Source: Pseudoalteromonas peptidolytica (GTDB lineage Bacteria; Pseudomonadota; Gammaproteobacteria; Enterobacterales; Alteromonadaceae). From it: a stretch of DNA of 39,517 bases. The position numbers and the translations under genes were made by a program. The notes beneath the pieces were generated by a model. The model saw only the letters and a program-made list of their open reading frames with translations, did not search any database and had not been told where the DNA came from. Shown piece after piece: positions 7,294 to 15,731 of this stretch. Position 1 is the stretch's first letter; each line of letters opens with the position of its first letter. Where the stretch lies: assembly GCF_012641745.1 (NCBI RefSeq), contig NZ_WEHZ01000041.1:1-39517 (forward strand), in the 5' to 3' direction.

Positions 7294-8307
7294 CTACACT
7301 TTTTCAAGGCTATCTAAAGGCCAACGTGGCTTAGTTTTCATATCAAGCGGCGCATACTGCCCGGCCTTTAAGCGCTGCATACCAGCATAAGCAATCATAG
7401 CTCCGTTGTCTGTGCAAAACTCAGTTCGAGGATAATACACACGACCTTTCATCCCCTGCATCATACGTTCAAGCTTTTGTCTTAGTTCGGTGTTAGCACT
7501 AACACCACCAGCAATCACAAGGCTTTTAATGCCCGTTTCTTTTAAAGCACGCTTACATTTTATCGCTAGCGTCTCGACCACAGCGGTCTGAAAGGCATGA
7601 GCAATATCCGCTTTGGTTTGCTCATCATCTCCTTCGTTACGGATGGTATTTGCAGCCGCTGTTTTTAAGCCACTAAAACTAAAATCTAATCCGGGTCTAT
7701 CGGTCATCGGTTTTGGAAAGGTAAAACGTCCCGGCTGACCTTGCGTCGCCATTTTAGCCAGCATAGGACCGCCCGGATAATCAAGACCCAGTAATTTGGC
7801 TGTTTTATCAAATGCTTCGCCAGCAGCATCATCCACTGACTCACCAAGCACTTCATATTCACCAATACCAGACACCTTAACCATCATCGTGTGACCACCA
7901 GATACAAGTAGCGCAACAAACGGAAACTCCGGCTTATCATCTTCAAGCATAGGTGCCAGCAAATGACCTTCCATATGATGAACGGCAACAGCTGGTACTC
8001 CCCAACCAAACGCTAACGAACGACCGATTGAAGTACCCACCAGCAATGCCCCGACTAAACCAGGACCTGCGGTATAAGCAATCCCATCTAGATCTTCAGG
8101 GCCACAACCTGCCTCTGCAAAAGCAGCTTCAATAAGCGGGATAGTCTTGCGCACGTGATCGCGAGAAGCAAGCTCTGGTACCACCCCACCATAATCTGCA
8201 TGCACCTTCACCTGAGAATATAATTGATGTGCTAATAGCCCTTGCTCATCATCATAGATAGCAATACCAGTCTCATCACACGAGGACTCTATACCTAAAA
8301 TACGCAA
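7294..8307 (-). CDS. tsaD: tRNA N6-adenosine threonylcarbamoyltransferase TsaD
   Basis: Catalytic subunit of the TsaBDE complex that puts the threonylcarbamoyl group on A37 of ANN-decoding tRNAs. It starts MRILGIESSCDETG, has the metal-binding HHMEGH near residue 111, the glycine-rich VSGGHTMM, FSFSGLKTA, and the late GGVSAN and CTDNGAMIAYAG segments. Length 337 residues, as in E. coli. Here it lies 49 bases downstream of yjaG on the same strand, rather than alone opposite rpsU as in many relatives, so some co-transcription is possible. Confidence 0.97.
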   Translation of the reverse strand: MRILGIESSCDETGIAIYDDEQGLLAHQLYSQVKVHADYGGVVPELASRDHVRKTIPLIEAAFAEAGCGPEDLDGIAYTAGPGLVGALLVGTSIGRSLAFGWGVPAVAVHHMEGHLLAPMLEDDKPEFPFVALLVSGGHTMMVKVSGIGEYEVLGESVDDAAGEAFDKTAKLLGLDYPGGPMLAKMATQGQPGRFTFPKPMTDRPGLDFSFSGLKTAAANTIRNEGDDEQTKADIAHAFQTAVVETLAIKCKRALKETGIKSLVIAGGVSANTELRQKLERMMQGMKGRVYYPRTEFCTDNGAMIAYAGMQRLKAGQYAPLDMKTKPRWPLDSLEKV

Positions 8308-8356
8308 GTTACTTTCTCCAAACTCTTTACTGCAATCGCTGATTATACGAAATCAG

Positions 8357-8950
8357 TTACTCAAGTTCCAAACCTATATTAGTTTGTCCGTCAGCAAGAG
8401 CTAATTCCTTCAATGACTTCACTGAATCGCTGCTAATTCGCCCCATTTTCTCTACATGCTCAATAAGCTCTGCCAGTATTTCAATTTCGTATTGCATTTG
8501 TGGATGTTCGCGTATCAATTCATTTGTCGGTAATACATCCTCAGCCATCAACATAAACTCTATATATTTTGCTACTGTGGCTTGTGAGATTTTAGCGACA
8601 CTAACAAACTCGTGTTCATCTTTAGCCATTAAGCCTTGCAACATGCCAAGCAGCGCTGTCGCAACATCAATCGCGGGATAGGTACCAAACATATCAAAGT
8701 CGCTCAGCTCAGGTACATTTGGCTCAACCTTTTCGACTAGCTTCTCCAAACTGATTTTACTTTTTGGGATCAGAATTTTTTCCCAGATCAAATTCAGCGT
8801 ATTTCGTAAGACTTGCTCATCGCCAAAGCCTGTTGCTTCGCTAAAAAGCGAGTAATTAGGCAACATTCGCTCAATAATTGCAGCGCCTAACACTGCTTTT
8901 TGAAGATAATTTAACTCTCTAATACGTTGAAAGTTATTTGCTTTACTCAT
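8357..8950 (-). CDS. yjaG: YjaG family (DUF416) protein
   Basis: Conserved gammaproteobacterial protein of unknown function. The N-terminal stretch, with AAIIERMLPNYSLFSEATGFGD, closely follows the DUF416/YjaG pattern (AERMLPNY-x-LFSE-x-TGFG). 197 residues, mostly helical, no signal peptide or membrane segment seen. The start at 8950 overlaps the end of the upstream DUF2007 gene by eight bases, so the two are probably translated together; the upstream in-frame ATG at 8992 would lie well inside that gene and is less likely. tsaD follows 49 bases downstream. Confidence 0.85.
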   Translation of the reverse strand: MSKANNFQRIRELNYLQKAVLGAAIIERMLPNYSLFSEATGFGDEQVLRNTLNLIWEKILIPKSKISLEKLVEKVEPNVPELSDFDMFGTYPAIDVATALLGMLQGLMAKDEHEFVSVAKISQATVAKYIEFMLMAEDVLPTNELIREHPQMQYEIEILAELIEHVEKMGRISSDSVKSLKELALADGQTNIGLELE

Positions 8951-9281
8951 GCTTACTTCCACATTGCCAGCAGTATTCAAATGCCGGTCCATTTATTTCA
9001 GTACAATGATGACACTGCCAGTCGGCCTGTTTCACAGCACTGTGACGACGTAATTTGTTATAGTTTACCAATAATTTCTCAGCCTCGGGTAACTTTATTG
9101 CATAAACAAGCAGCTTGATTGCAGCCTGCTCTAAGGGGATCTCCCCCATAGCGCCAGATAAATGTTCACCTTGTAGGCGCACTTGAATATTCGCTTGCTC
9201 TAACATCCCTTTGAGCAAATGCGCTTCAACAAAATCAGTGGTCGAATACACTTGCTGCCAACGAAAAGATGCTACGCTCAT
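8943..9281 (-). CDS. DUF2007-type protein with C-terminal zinc ribbon
   Basis: 112-residue cytoplasmic protein. The N-terminal half (WQQVYSTTDFVEAHLLKGML then an E-x-L-x-G...IPLEQAA pattern) resembles DUF2007, a small ferredoxin-like domain sometimes called putative signal-transducing protein. The C-terminus carries C90-x2-C93 and C104-x2-C107, a zinc-ribbon pattern. The function is unknown. It overlaps yjaG by eight bases, suggesting a functional pair. The zinc-ribbon reading is direct; the DUF2007 assignment is from memory of the family pattern. Confidence 0.7.
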   Translation of the reverse strand: MSVASFRWQQVYSTTDFVEAHLLKGMLEQANIQVRLQGEHLSGAMGEIPLEQAAIKLLVYAIKLPEAEKLLVNYNKLRRHSAVKQADWQCHHCTEINGPAFEYCWQCGSKHE

Positions 9282-9385
9282 ATCGCTATACTCATGCTAA
9301 AACCTCACCCTACTTATTTGTTGCTTGATAAAATAGCTTATTATCATCACACTTAGTTACTCTGTTATTCAAAATCAGTACTATT

Positions 9386-9784
9386 ATGACGTTAACCACA
9401 CCTGGCTTGTTATTTCCGGCCATTTCACTACTACTGCTTGCTTACACCAACCGGTTTTTAGTACTAGCACAGCTTATTAGAGAATTAAATGCCAGAGAAG
9501 GCGATACCATAAGACCCTTAGTAAAAGCACAAATTGAAAATTTAAGAAAACGAATAAGACTGATAAGACGCATGCAAGTTTGGGGAGTAATTGCATTTTT
9601 ATTATGTACACTATCAATGTTTGCGCTATTTCTTGAGGTGTCTTTACTGGGCGTCACGCTATTTGGAGCAAGCCTTTGCAGTTTAACGCTATCGCTTTTG
9701 TTATCTCTATATGAGATCCATATCTCGTGCGATGCAATAGAATTAGAATTGCGAAATATCGAGAAAAAGCCACAACAAGATTAG
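9386..9784 (+). CDS. DUF2721 family membrane protein
   Basis: 132-residue protein with three predicted hydrophobic segments (about residues 5-27, 66-85 and 88-107) separated by a strongly basic loop (ENLRKRIRLIRRMQ). The N-terminal FPAISLLLLAYTNRFL-x-LA-x-LIREL is typical of DUF2721, a family without known function. No strong Shine-Dalgarno precedes the ATG. The next gene, an HD-GYP response regulator, starts 58 bases downstream on the same strand, so they may share a transcript. Confidence 0.8.
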   Translation: MTLTTPGLLFPAISLLLLAYTNRFLVLAQLIRELNAREGDTIRPLVKAQIENLRKRIRLIRRMQVWGVIAFLLCTLSMFALFLEVSLLGVTLFGASLCSLTLSLLLSLYEIHISCDAIELELRNIEKKPQQD

Positions 9785-9842
9785 CACCATCAATACTGCC
9801 GACTATACTAACGTTGAGTCAGCATAAAAAGAGGAGCAATCT

Positions 9843-11366
9843 GTGAGCGGATTTTTGTTCTCAGATGAAGTGCCAGAAAGCCCTACAAACAATATCGTCG
9901 ATACCTATTGGGATATACTCGTGGTAGATGATGAAGAGGATATTCATCAAGTCACAAAGTTAGTATTATCTGGCTTTAAATTTGAAGATAAAGCACTTCG
10001 TTTTCATCACGCTTACTCTGCACAAGAAGCAAAAGAAATTTTGGCATCACAACAAAACATTTCAGTAGGGCTGATAGATGTTGTGATGGAAAGCAACCAT
10101 GCCGGGTTAGACCTGATCAGGTATATCCGTAATGACTTAGAGAACTTTGATATCCGACTCGTTTTACGGACGGGGCAACCTGGCGAAGCACCTGAAGAGT
10201 CAGTGATCCGAGATTATGATATTAATGACTACAAAAATAAAACCGAGCTAACTGCTGTTAAGTTAAAAACACTACTTTATTCTGCTTTAAGAGCACATAG
10301 GGATATTCAAACCATAGAAAAGCATAAAATGGGACTTGAACGCATTATTGATGCGTCATCCAATTTTTTACAGTGTAGCAATATTCAAGATTTTGCATCA
10401 ACCATATTATCTCATGTATCCGCAGTAATGGGATTATCAGACTCAGAAATTTATTGTGCCGCAGCCGTTAACCACCAAGCGAATGCCCCGACAAAATTTA
10501 AGTTATTGGCCGCGTCCGGTGAGGGGGTTGAACCACACAATGGATCAATACCTGATAATGTACAAAAGCTCTTTGTAAAAATACATAACAACAAAACTTC
10601 ACTCAAAACGCGTAATGAATATATAGGTTACTTTCCCTCTCAAGAGGGTAACGAAACAATGATTTATGTGAGTAAAGAAAGTGACTTACATACAATGGAC
10701 TTTCAGTTACTAGAGTTCTTTGCTAACAATATCGCACTGGCTTACGACAATCTGAAATTGCGCGAGACCGTTAAAGATTCTCAAAAAGAGCTTTCTTATA
10801 TTCTTGGCGAAGCAGTGGAAAAGCGCTCTAAGGAAACCGGCTCACATGTCAAACGAGTCGCACATTATAGTATGTTGTTGGGGCAGCTATATGGGCTCTC
10901 TCATTACCACGCTGAAATCATTAAACTCGCCTCTCCCCTACATGACATTGGTAAAATTAGCATACCTGATCACATACTCAATAAACCTGGAAAGCTTACC
11001 GATGAAGAATGGTTAATAATGCAGACTCACGCCCAGCAAGGCTACGAAATCTTGAAAAATTCAACAAATGAGATTTTGCAATGTGGTGCACTAATTGCAC
11101 ATCAGCATCACGAAAAATGGGATGGTTCTGGGTACCCACAAGGGCTAAAAGGTGAACAAATTAACATTGTTGGCAGGATCACGGCATTGGCTGATGTGTT
11201 TGATGCATTGGGCAGCGAACGCTGCTACAAGCCAGCTTGGCCGCTCGATAAAATAATTGAGTTAGTCAACAATGAAAAAGGAAAACAATTTGATCCCAAG
11301 TTGGTTGACCTTTTTCTAAATAATCTGGAACAATTTATTGAGATACGTGATAGGTATCCTGACTAA
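9843..11366 (+). CDS. HD-GYP response regulator (receiver, DUF3369, HD-GYP)
   Basis: Predicted phosphorylation-controlled cyclic-di-GMP phosphodiesterase. The N-terminal receiver domain (about residues 22-150) has the acidic pair D29-D30 and likely phosphate acceptor D79 (LIDVVME). A middle domain (about 170-310) fits DUF3369. The C-terminal HD-GYP domain keeps its catalytic residues: H367-D368 in LHDIGK, HAQQG, the HQHHEKWDGSGYP motif with GYP at 430-432, and ALADVFDAL. Start is a GTG at 9843 behind GAGGAG. No sensor kinase gene is adjacent, so its partner is elsewhere. Length 507 residues is normal for this architecture. Confidence 0.9.
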   Translation: MSGFLFSDEVPESPTNNIVDTYWDILVVDDEEDIHQVTKLVLSGFKFEDKALRFHHAYSAQEAKEILASQQNISVGLIDVVMESNHAGLDLIRYIRNDLENFDIRLVLRTGQPGEAPEESVIRDYDINDYKNKTELTAVKLKTLLYSALRAHRDIQTIEKHKMGLERIIDASSNFLQCSNIQDFASTILSHVSAVMGLSDSEIYCAAAVNHQANAPTKFKLLAASGEGVEPHNGSIPDNVQKLFVKIHNNKTSLKTRNEYIGYFPSQEGNETMIYVSKESDLHTMDFQLLEFFANNIALAYDNLKLRETVKDSQKELSYILGEAVEKRSKETGSHVKRVAHYSMLLGQLYGLSHYHAEIIKLASPLHDIGKISIPDHILNKPGKLTDEEWLIMQTHAQQGYEILKNSTNEILQCGALIAHQHHEKWDGSGYPQGLKGEQINIVGRITALADVFDALGSERCYKPAWPLDKIIELVNNEKGKQFDPKLVDLFLNNLEQFIEIRDRYPD

Positions 11367-11398
11367 CTTTGTAATCAGAATGTAAAAACTTCACTTTC

Positions 11399-11432
11399 CT
11401 TTTCCCGTTTTGTGTATTATTATTGGGAAAAG
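11399..11432. promoter_or_regulatory. Inverted repeat in the lysR-type gene promoter region
   Basis: CTTTTCCC (11399-11406) and GGGAAAAG (11425-11432) form a perfect 8-bp inverted repeat 18 bases apart, 43 bases before the LysR start codon. A -10-like TATTAT (11415-11420) sits in the spacer. It could be an autoregulatory site for the LysR protein or a long-loop terminator of the HD-GYP gene; the missing T-run favours an operator. Confidence 0.35.
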
Positions 11433-11474
11433 ACGTAATAAATGTGTTTTAGTTGAAATTAAAAGGAATTTCAC

Positions 11475-12377
11475 ATGAGATTTGAACAACTCGAGCAGTT
11501 CGTTGCATTAGGCAATTTAAGACATTTTAGACAAGCTGCGGAACAAACCCAGATCAGTACCTCAGCCTTAACGAGGAGCATCCAAACTCTTGAAGATGAG
11601 ATAGGGTGTGAACTTGTGAAGCGCTCCACTCGCTCCGTCAAGTTGACCGAACAAGGTGAACTCTTCTTAAAATATTGTAAAACGACGCTTTCAGAATTGG
11701 AGTTGACCAAGAAAACGATTAAGCAAAGTTTATTTGGTCGTGACAACCAAAAGTTAATTATTGGTTACACAAACCAAGCAAGCAGTATTGTCCCGGTTTC
11801 TTGTGGTCAGTTTCTAGCGCAATACCCTAACGTCAAAATTGAAATGCAATTGCAAGACGAGCTAGAGCTCACTCGTAAGCTACAACTTGGTGAAATTGAC
11901 ATCAGTGTATACCTTCAAAGCGCTAACAGCATCGTGAGTGACATACATTTACCAGATCAGTTAGTTCTATTTGTTTCTAGAAGTCATCCACTTGCTAATC
12001 AAGATAGTATTCGTAAAGCAGAGTTAACTCAGTATCCAATGTACGGCTGTTTTTCTCAGTCGAAACAAGTACAAAGCATGCTAAATGAAGCTGTTGAGTC
12101 GCTGAATAAATCGACTGGGGTGAAAATAGGTAGTATTGAGCAAGTTATTGCTGGCCTGAAAACAAGCAATAGTTTCGCTATCGCGAGTATTGAACATTCA
12201 AAATCGATAGCACAAGACCCAAATCTAGTGTTACTGAAGACAAATAAGGCATTAGATAGGGAGCAATTGATCGTACAAACTAATCACCAAATTGGTACCA
12301 ACGATCATATTAATCATTTGCTTGAATTGATTGAAGATGCTGCATCCTCAAAGAGTAAGCAAACAATCACTTACTAA
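11475..12377 (+). CDS. LysR-type transcriptional regulator
   Basis: 300-residue DNA-binding regulator. The N-terminal winged helix-turn-helix (residues 1-60: FEQLEQFVALGN then FRQAAEQTQISTSALTRSIQ) is typical of LysR. A linker helix and a periplasmic-binding-protein-like co-inducer domain (about 92-290) follow. LysR regulators usually control a divergent neighbour, but none is present: the upstream gene is co-oriented and more than 300 bases of apparently gene-free DNA follows. The effector and targets cannot be told from this window. An inverted repeat in its promoter may be the autoregulatory site. Confidence 0.9.
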   Translation: MRFEQLEQFVALGNLRHFRQAAEQTQISTSALTRSIQTLEDEIGCELVKRSTRSVKLTEQGELFLKYCKTTLSELELTKKTIKQSLFGRDNQKLIIGYTNQASSIVPVSCGQFLAQYPNVKIEMQLQDELELTRKLQLGEIDISVYLQSANSIVSDIHLPDQLVLFVSRSHPLANQDSIRKAELTQYPMYGCFSQSKQVQSMLNEAVESLNKSTGVKIGSIEQVIAGLKTSNSFAIASIEHSKSIAQDPNLVLLKTNKALDREQLIVQTNHQIGTNDHINHLLELIEDAASSKSKQTITY

Positions 12378-12712
12378 TAAGTATTTAATCTTAAACTTGA
12401 ATAAGAGGTGGGCTAGCTTGTTTTTAAGTCCATCTTGGATGATTTCTCAATCTATAGCTGTCACGCGATAGACGCGCATTACCTATCCATATTTCAAGTT
12501 TTTTAATCTAATGAATACTTGAGCTAGGGTGAGCCAAATTACTTTGTTTAAAGCTCGCCCTTAATTGCCCTTTGTATAGGTTAAGCGTGTTTAAGAAACC
12601 ACCTCCCCCACTTTATGCTTTCAAAGAGCCAACGCCCTACCCGCCAAAACTGACAGAGAAAAGATAGCCATTAGTAAAAACCTACCTTCCACTGCTCACT
12701 CATATTAGCGCT
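12378..12712. other. 335-bp intergenic region, no gene seen
   Basis: No reading frame with a ribosome binding site was found. Two weak structures are visible. First, AAGTATT and AAACTTGAA near 12381-12404 recur in inverse orientation near 12491-12519 with gaps. Second, GGGTGAGC (12527-12534) pairs with GCTCGCCC (12553-12560) with one G-U pair and an 18-base loop. Either could be a degraded mobile-element remnant; the second could be a poor terminator. In vibrios plsB and lexA lie near ubiC-ubiA; neither is present here. Confidence 0.5.
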
Positions 12713-13576
12713 CTACAGTGGCATAAAACCAAAGACGACACCTGCAAAAATAGCTAATCCAACATAGTTGTTATTAAGAAAGGCCCAAAAACACGCATCA
12801 CGCTCTCGATTTCTTATCACATATAGCTGCCTAATTAGCAACGCGATAGCAACGCTTAAACCAAGCCAAAATAAGTAATTCAATTCATATGCGTAACCAA
12901 TCGCAGCCATTATTGCTATAAAAAGTACGTTTAACATAGCAATGATATGTCTGTCCCATTGACCAAATAGAATAGCTGTAGACTTAACGCCAATTTTTAC
13001 ATCATCATCCCTATCTACCATTGCATACATAGTGTCATACGCGACAGTCCAAATTAGGTTAGCAGCGAAAAGTATCCAAGCAAGCACAGGGACGTGCTCA
13101 TTAGCAGCCATGAAGGTCATTGGGATCCCCCAACTAAATGCAGCACCGAGAACAAATTGTGGCAAATTTGTATAGCGCTTCATCAGCGGATAAACCGACG
13201 CTAATGCTAAGGCACCCAAAGATAGCGCGACCGTTTGCCAATTAAGCAATAAAACAAGTGCAAAAGCTAACACAATCAATACAAAAAATAGTGATAACGC
13301 TTCTTTACTTGTGACAGCGCCTGTTGCAAGCGGTCTTTGTGACGTCCGCTTGACCGCACCATCCACCTTGCGATCCGCAAAGTCATTAATCACGCAACCG
13401 GCGCTACGCATGATAAAAACGCCGAGTGCAAAAATCACAATTAAAGACAGCGTAGGAACACCTTCGGCAGCAAACCATAACGACCATAATGTTGGCCATA
13501 GTAAAAGGAGCGTACCAATGGGTTTATCCAAGCGCATTAGCTGGCTGTACGCTTGCCACTTTTGTTTATTAATCAT
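12713..13576 (-). CDS. ubiA: 4-hydroxybenzoate octaprenyltransferase
   Basis: Membrane prenyltransferase that joins a polyprenyl chain to 4-hydroxybenzoate in ubiquinone synthesis. The first aspartate-rich motif NDFADRKVD (residues 64-72) and the second, YDTMYAMVDRDDD (180-192), are both intact, and KRTSQRPLATG follows the first motif as in the family. Multiple transmembrane helices; 287 residues is the usual length. Its start overlaps the ubiC stop by eight bases, so the UbiC product-forming enzyme and this enzyme are translated together. Confidence 0.97.
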   Translation of the reverse strand: MINKQKWQAYSQLMRLDKPIGTLLLLWPTLWSLWFAAEGVPTLSLIVIFALGVFIMRSAGCVINDFADRKVDGAVKRTSQRPLATGAVTSKEALSLFFVLIVLAFALVLLLNWQTVALSLGALALASVYPLMKRYTNLPQFVLGAAFSWGIPMTFMAANEHVPVLAWILFAANLIWTVAYDTMYAMVDRDDDVKIGVKSTAILFGQWDRHIIAMLNVLFIAIMAAIGYAYELNYLFWLGLSVAIALLIRQLYVIRNRERDACFWAFLNNNYVGLAIFAGVVFGFMPL

Positions 13577-14099
13577 AAAAACTTTCCGATATAAACACTT
13601 CGCAAACTAGAATTTTGGCGTTGCCATTTTTAAACCAGCTCTTTCTGGCAAAAAGCTCGGTTGGGGAAGAGAGCGAAGCTCCCATTAAGCCAGCCAGTGA
13701 TAAATACTCAGATGCTCTAAGTCGTATGTATTCAAGTTCACCTCTGTGCCAGTTTAAGTCCGAAAAAAGGATTTCTCCCAACGGGGTATCTCCTATCAGG
13801 TGGACGCCAGTATTACAAGCTTGTTCGTTAAGCCAACTTTGACCATATATTACCGCTCTACCGTTGCAATTAAGTGTGACTTCACGGCACCAAGCGACGC
13901 TTGAAAGATCAGCTTTCAATGTATCTGGCACATCTTTTAATTCATCACTCAAAACTGAAACAGAAAAGCTATCACAGCTACTTTTTAGCTTTGCAGTAAG
14001 CGAATGGGTTTCATATAAGTAAGGTGCCAATGCAGCCTCTACATTCACTAACTGAGTATTTTTATGCCAAGGAAGTTCTAAAGGTAATTGCAAAAGCAA
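13569..14099 (-). CDS. ubiC: Chorismate lyase
   Basis: Splits chorismate to 4-hydroxybenzoate and pyruvate, the first committed ubiquinone step, feeding UbiA. The family pattern CREVTL-x-x-NG (residues 71-80), the GDTPLGEILF segment (103-112), where UbiC has its conserved PLG, R118-G119, and the late arginine/glutamate segment (LFARKSWF then CEVFI) are present. 176 residues is close to the usual 165-180. First gene of the ubiC-ubiA pair, divergent from the FliL-like gene, an arrangement also known in vibrios. Confidence 0.92.
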   Translation of the reverse strand: MLLQLPLELPWHKNTQLVNVEAALAPYLYETHSLTAKLKSSCDSFSVSVLSDELKDVPDTLKADLSSVAWCREVTLNCNGRAVIYGQSWLNEQACNTGVHLIGDTPLGEILFSDLNWHRGELEYIRLRASEYLSLAGLMGASLSSPTELFARKSWFKNGNAKILVCEVFISESFYD

Positions 14100-14250
14100 T
14101 GTTCTATATCCATTTTAAAAATTCGCCGCCATCATAGCAGAGCGAGCGCTATCTAAAAAGTTTATGTTTGTGTACAAGCCAGCTGTAAAAGCAACGCAAT
14201 TATGTATAAACTAAGTAAAAAGTAATTTGCACTAGGATACCTAACCAAAT

Positions 14251-14646
14251 ATGAGATTGTTAGCTGTTGTACTTACTGTATGCTTAGCACTATCTGCGGC
14301 TTTCCCCGCTAAAGCGGACTCGAATATTGGGTATTTTGGGTTTGAGCCAGATATTATTACTAACTATATCGGCCAATCTAATAAGAAGCTGGGCTATGTT
14401 CGTGTTACAGTGGATCTGATGCTGAATGATGTGTCGAATATTGCAGTTGTTGAGCACCACACCCCCCTACTCAGAGATGCAATAGTTCAAATATTAAGTA
14501 AAGAGAATGAAGAAACGGTCAAATCATTAACAGGTCGAGAAGAAATCAGAAAGCGTTGTGCCGAAAAGTTAAAAACCCTATTAAAAGAAGAAACTGGACA
14601 AGAAATTGTCCGTGATGTGCTATTTACTAAGTACTTGTATCACTGA
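14251..14646 (+). CDS. Exported FliL-like protein
   Basis: 131-residue protein with a cleavable signal peptide (residues 1-22, ending FPAKA-DS). The mature part resembles the periplasmic domain of flagellar FliL: YVRVTVDLMLND, HHTPLLRDAIVQILS, and E-x-IRKRCAEKLKTLLKEETG. Unlike FliL it has no transmembrane anchor remaining after the signal and no flagellar genes near it. Such stand-alone FliL-like genes beside ubiC occur in vibrios and relatives, so this is a conserved paralogue of unknown role rather than the flagellar protein. Divergent from ubiC. Confidence 0.75.
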   Translation: MRLLAVVLTVCLALSAAFPAKADSNIGYFGFEPDIITNYIGQSNKKLGYVRVTVDLMLNDVSNIAVVEHHTPLLRDAIVQILSKENEETVKSLTGREEIRKRCAEKLKTLLKEETGQEIVRDVLFTKYLYH

Positions 14647-14650
14647 TTTT

Positions 14651-14805
14651 AATACCAATTTGCTTACTTAAGTGGTCTATTTTGAGGCGGGAAAATCTTG
14701 TCGATAACTAGGCAAAAATTTAGTTGTCCTAAATGTGAAATTTTTAACACTGTTAGCGTCAGATTTACTCCTCTAAATTGAGCAAGTATTAAGTCAAATT
14801 GGTAT
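14651..14805. repeat. MITE-like element bounded by ATACCAATTTG inverted repeats
   Basis: Starting with AATACCAATTTG (14651-14662) and closing with CAAATTGGTAT (14795-14805), this 155-bp intergenic segment has 11-bp perfect terminal inverted repeats and some further imperfect complementarity inside (CTTACTTAA versus TTAATACTT). It contains no ORF. A single TTAATACCAATTA near 39378-39390 looks like the same end motif. I recall TAATACCAAT-type intergenic repeats in Pseudoalteromonas, but no search was made. Confidence 0.5.
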
Positions 14806-14906
14806 AAGCTACAAAGTCAATAAGGAAGCGTCGGCATTAACGCTTCCATGTAAGACACGCTCAATGCTATTACATGCCCCTCATAACACAAGAAGACCGC
14901 ACCTTT

Positions 14907-15731
14907 TTATGCTTCCCTTTTATTTTGATTATTCGGCCAGCACGCGGCAATAAACATACCTGATAACAAACCAAACAAATGAGCCCAATTAGCCATACTA
15001 ATGAAAAATGTATCGGTGAAGCCAAACAACATCCACAGCAGCATAAAACCAACAATTGGTTTGGATACTAATGGTAGTTGTTGCGGGTTTTTATGACCAA
15101 TAATCCAGCAAAAGCCTAGTAACCCATAAACCACACCACTTAAACCACCAAAGTTAGCATCTACAAATACAAACTGCATAAAGTTACTGGTAGTACCTGT
15201 CACAAAATAAATACAGATTAAAGACCAAAGTCCAAAACGTTTGCTAACTTGAGCGCCAAGGTGTAACCACCAGCTTAAATTAAAAATGAGATGTATTGCA
15301 CTAAAGTGGATCAGCGTAGGAGTTATCCAAGCCCATGGTTTATCCAAAGAAAAGCGAAATAATGAAAAGATATGGTTAGCATCACCAAACAGCATAGTGA
15401 TGAACACTATGATACTGACAGCAAATACCCCTTGAAGTAACCAGTTCAGAGTTAAAAAACGCTGGACTAGGTTAAGCTTTTGTCCTTGATAATTAAATAG
15501 CCCTGCAGTACTGCCCGTTTGCCAAGACGCGGCTTGATACCGTTTAGCCTCAGGGTTGGCTATAAATTGCTGCCATAAATATATCGCTTGCTGCTCATCG
15601 CCACGCTCAAGCCACACTTCAACTTGTTGCCCATCATGACTACGTAAAATACACTCAATCCCCTGAGTCTTTATATAGTCAACAGCCCCTTGAGCAAGTC
15701 GAGGGTTGTGATAATGGGCAATTAATTTCAC
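14907..15731 (-). CDS. glpG: Rhomboid intramembrane serine protease GlpG
   Basis: Inner-membrane protease cutting transmembrane substrates. The catalytic dyad is intact: S198 in GGLSGVVYG and H251 in NWAHLFGLLSG; the oxyanion residues H147 and N151 (HLIFN) match H150 and N154 of E. coli. The cytoplasmic N-terminal domain (1-60) and linker are present, followed by six hydrophobic helices. 274 residues is normal. The start overlaps the glpE stop as ATGA. As in many gammaproteobacteria it follows glpE; here glpD and glpR are not beside them. Confidence 0.95.
   Translation of the reverse strand: MKLIAHYHNPRLAQGAVDYIKTQGIECILRSHDGQQVEVWLERGDEQQAIYLWQQFIANPEAKRYQAASWQTGSTAGLFNYQGQKLNLVQRFLTLNWLLQGVFAVSIIVFITMLFGDANHIFSLFRFSLDKPWAWITPTLIHFSAIHLIFNLSWWLHLGAQVSKRFGLWSLICIYFVTGTTSNFMQFVFVDANFGGLSGVVYGLLGFCWIIGHKNPQQLPLVSKPIVGFMLLWMLFGFTDTFFISMANWAHLFGLLSGMFIAACWPNNQNKREA

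Noticed and set aside
14870..15055. Cysteine-rich small ORF at the glpG 3' end
   Set aside because: Overlaps conserved glpG codons in another frame; the Cys richness comes from the antisense-like codon reading.
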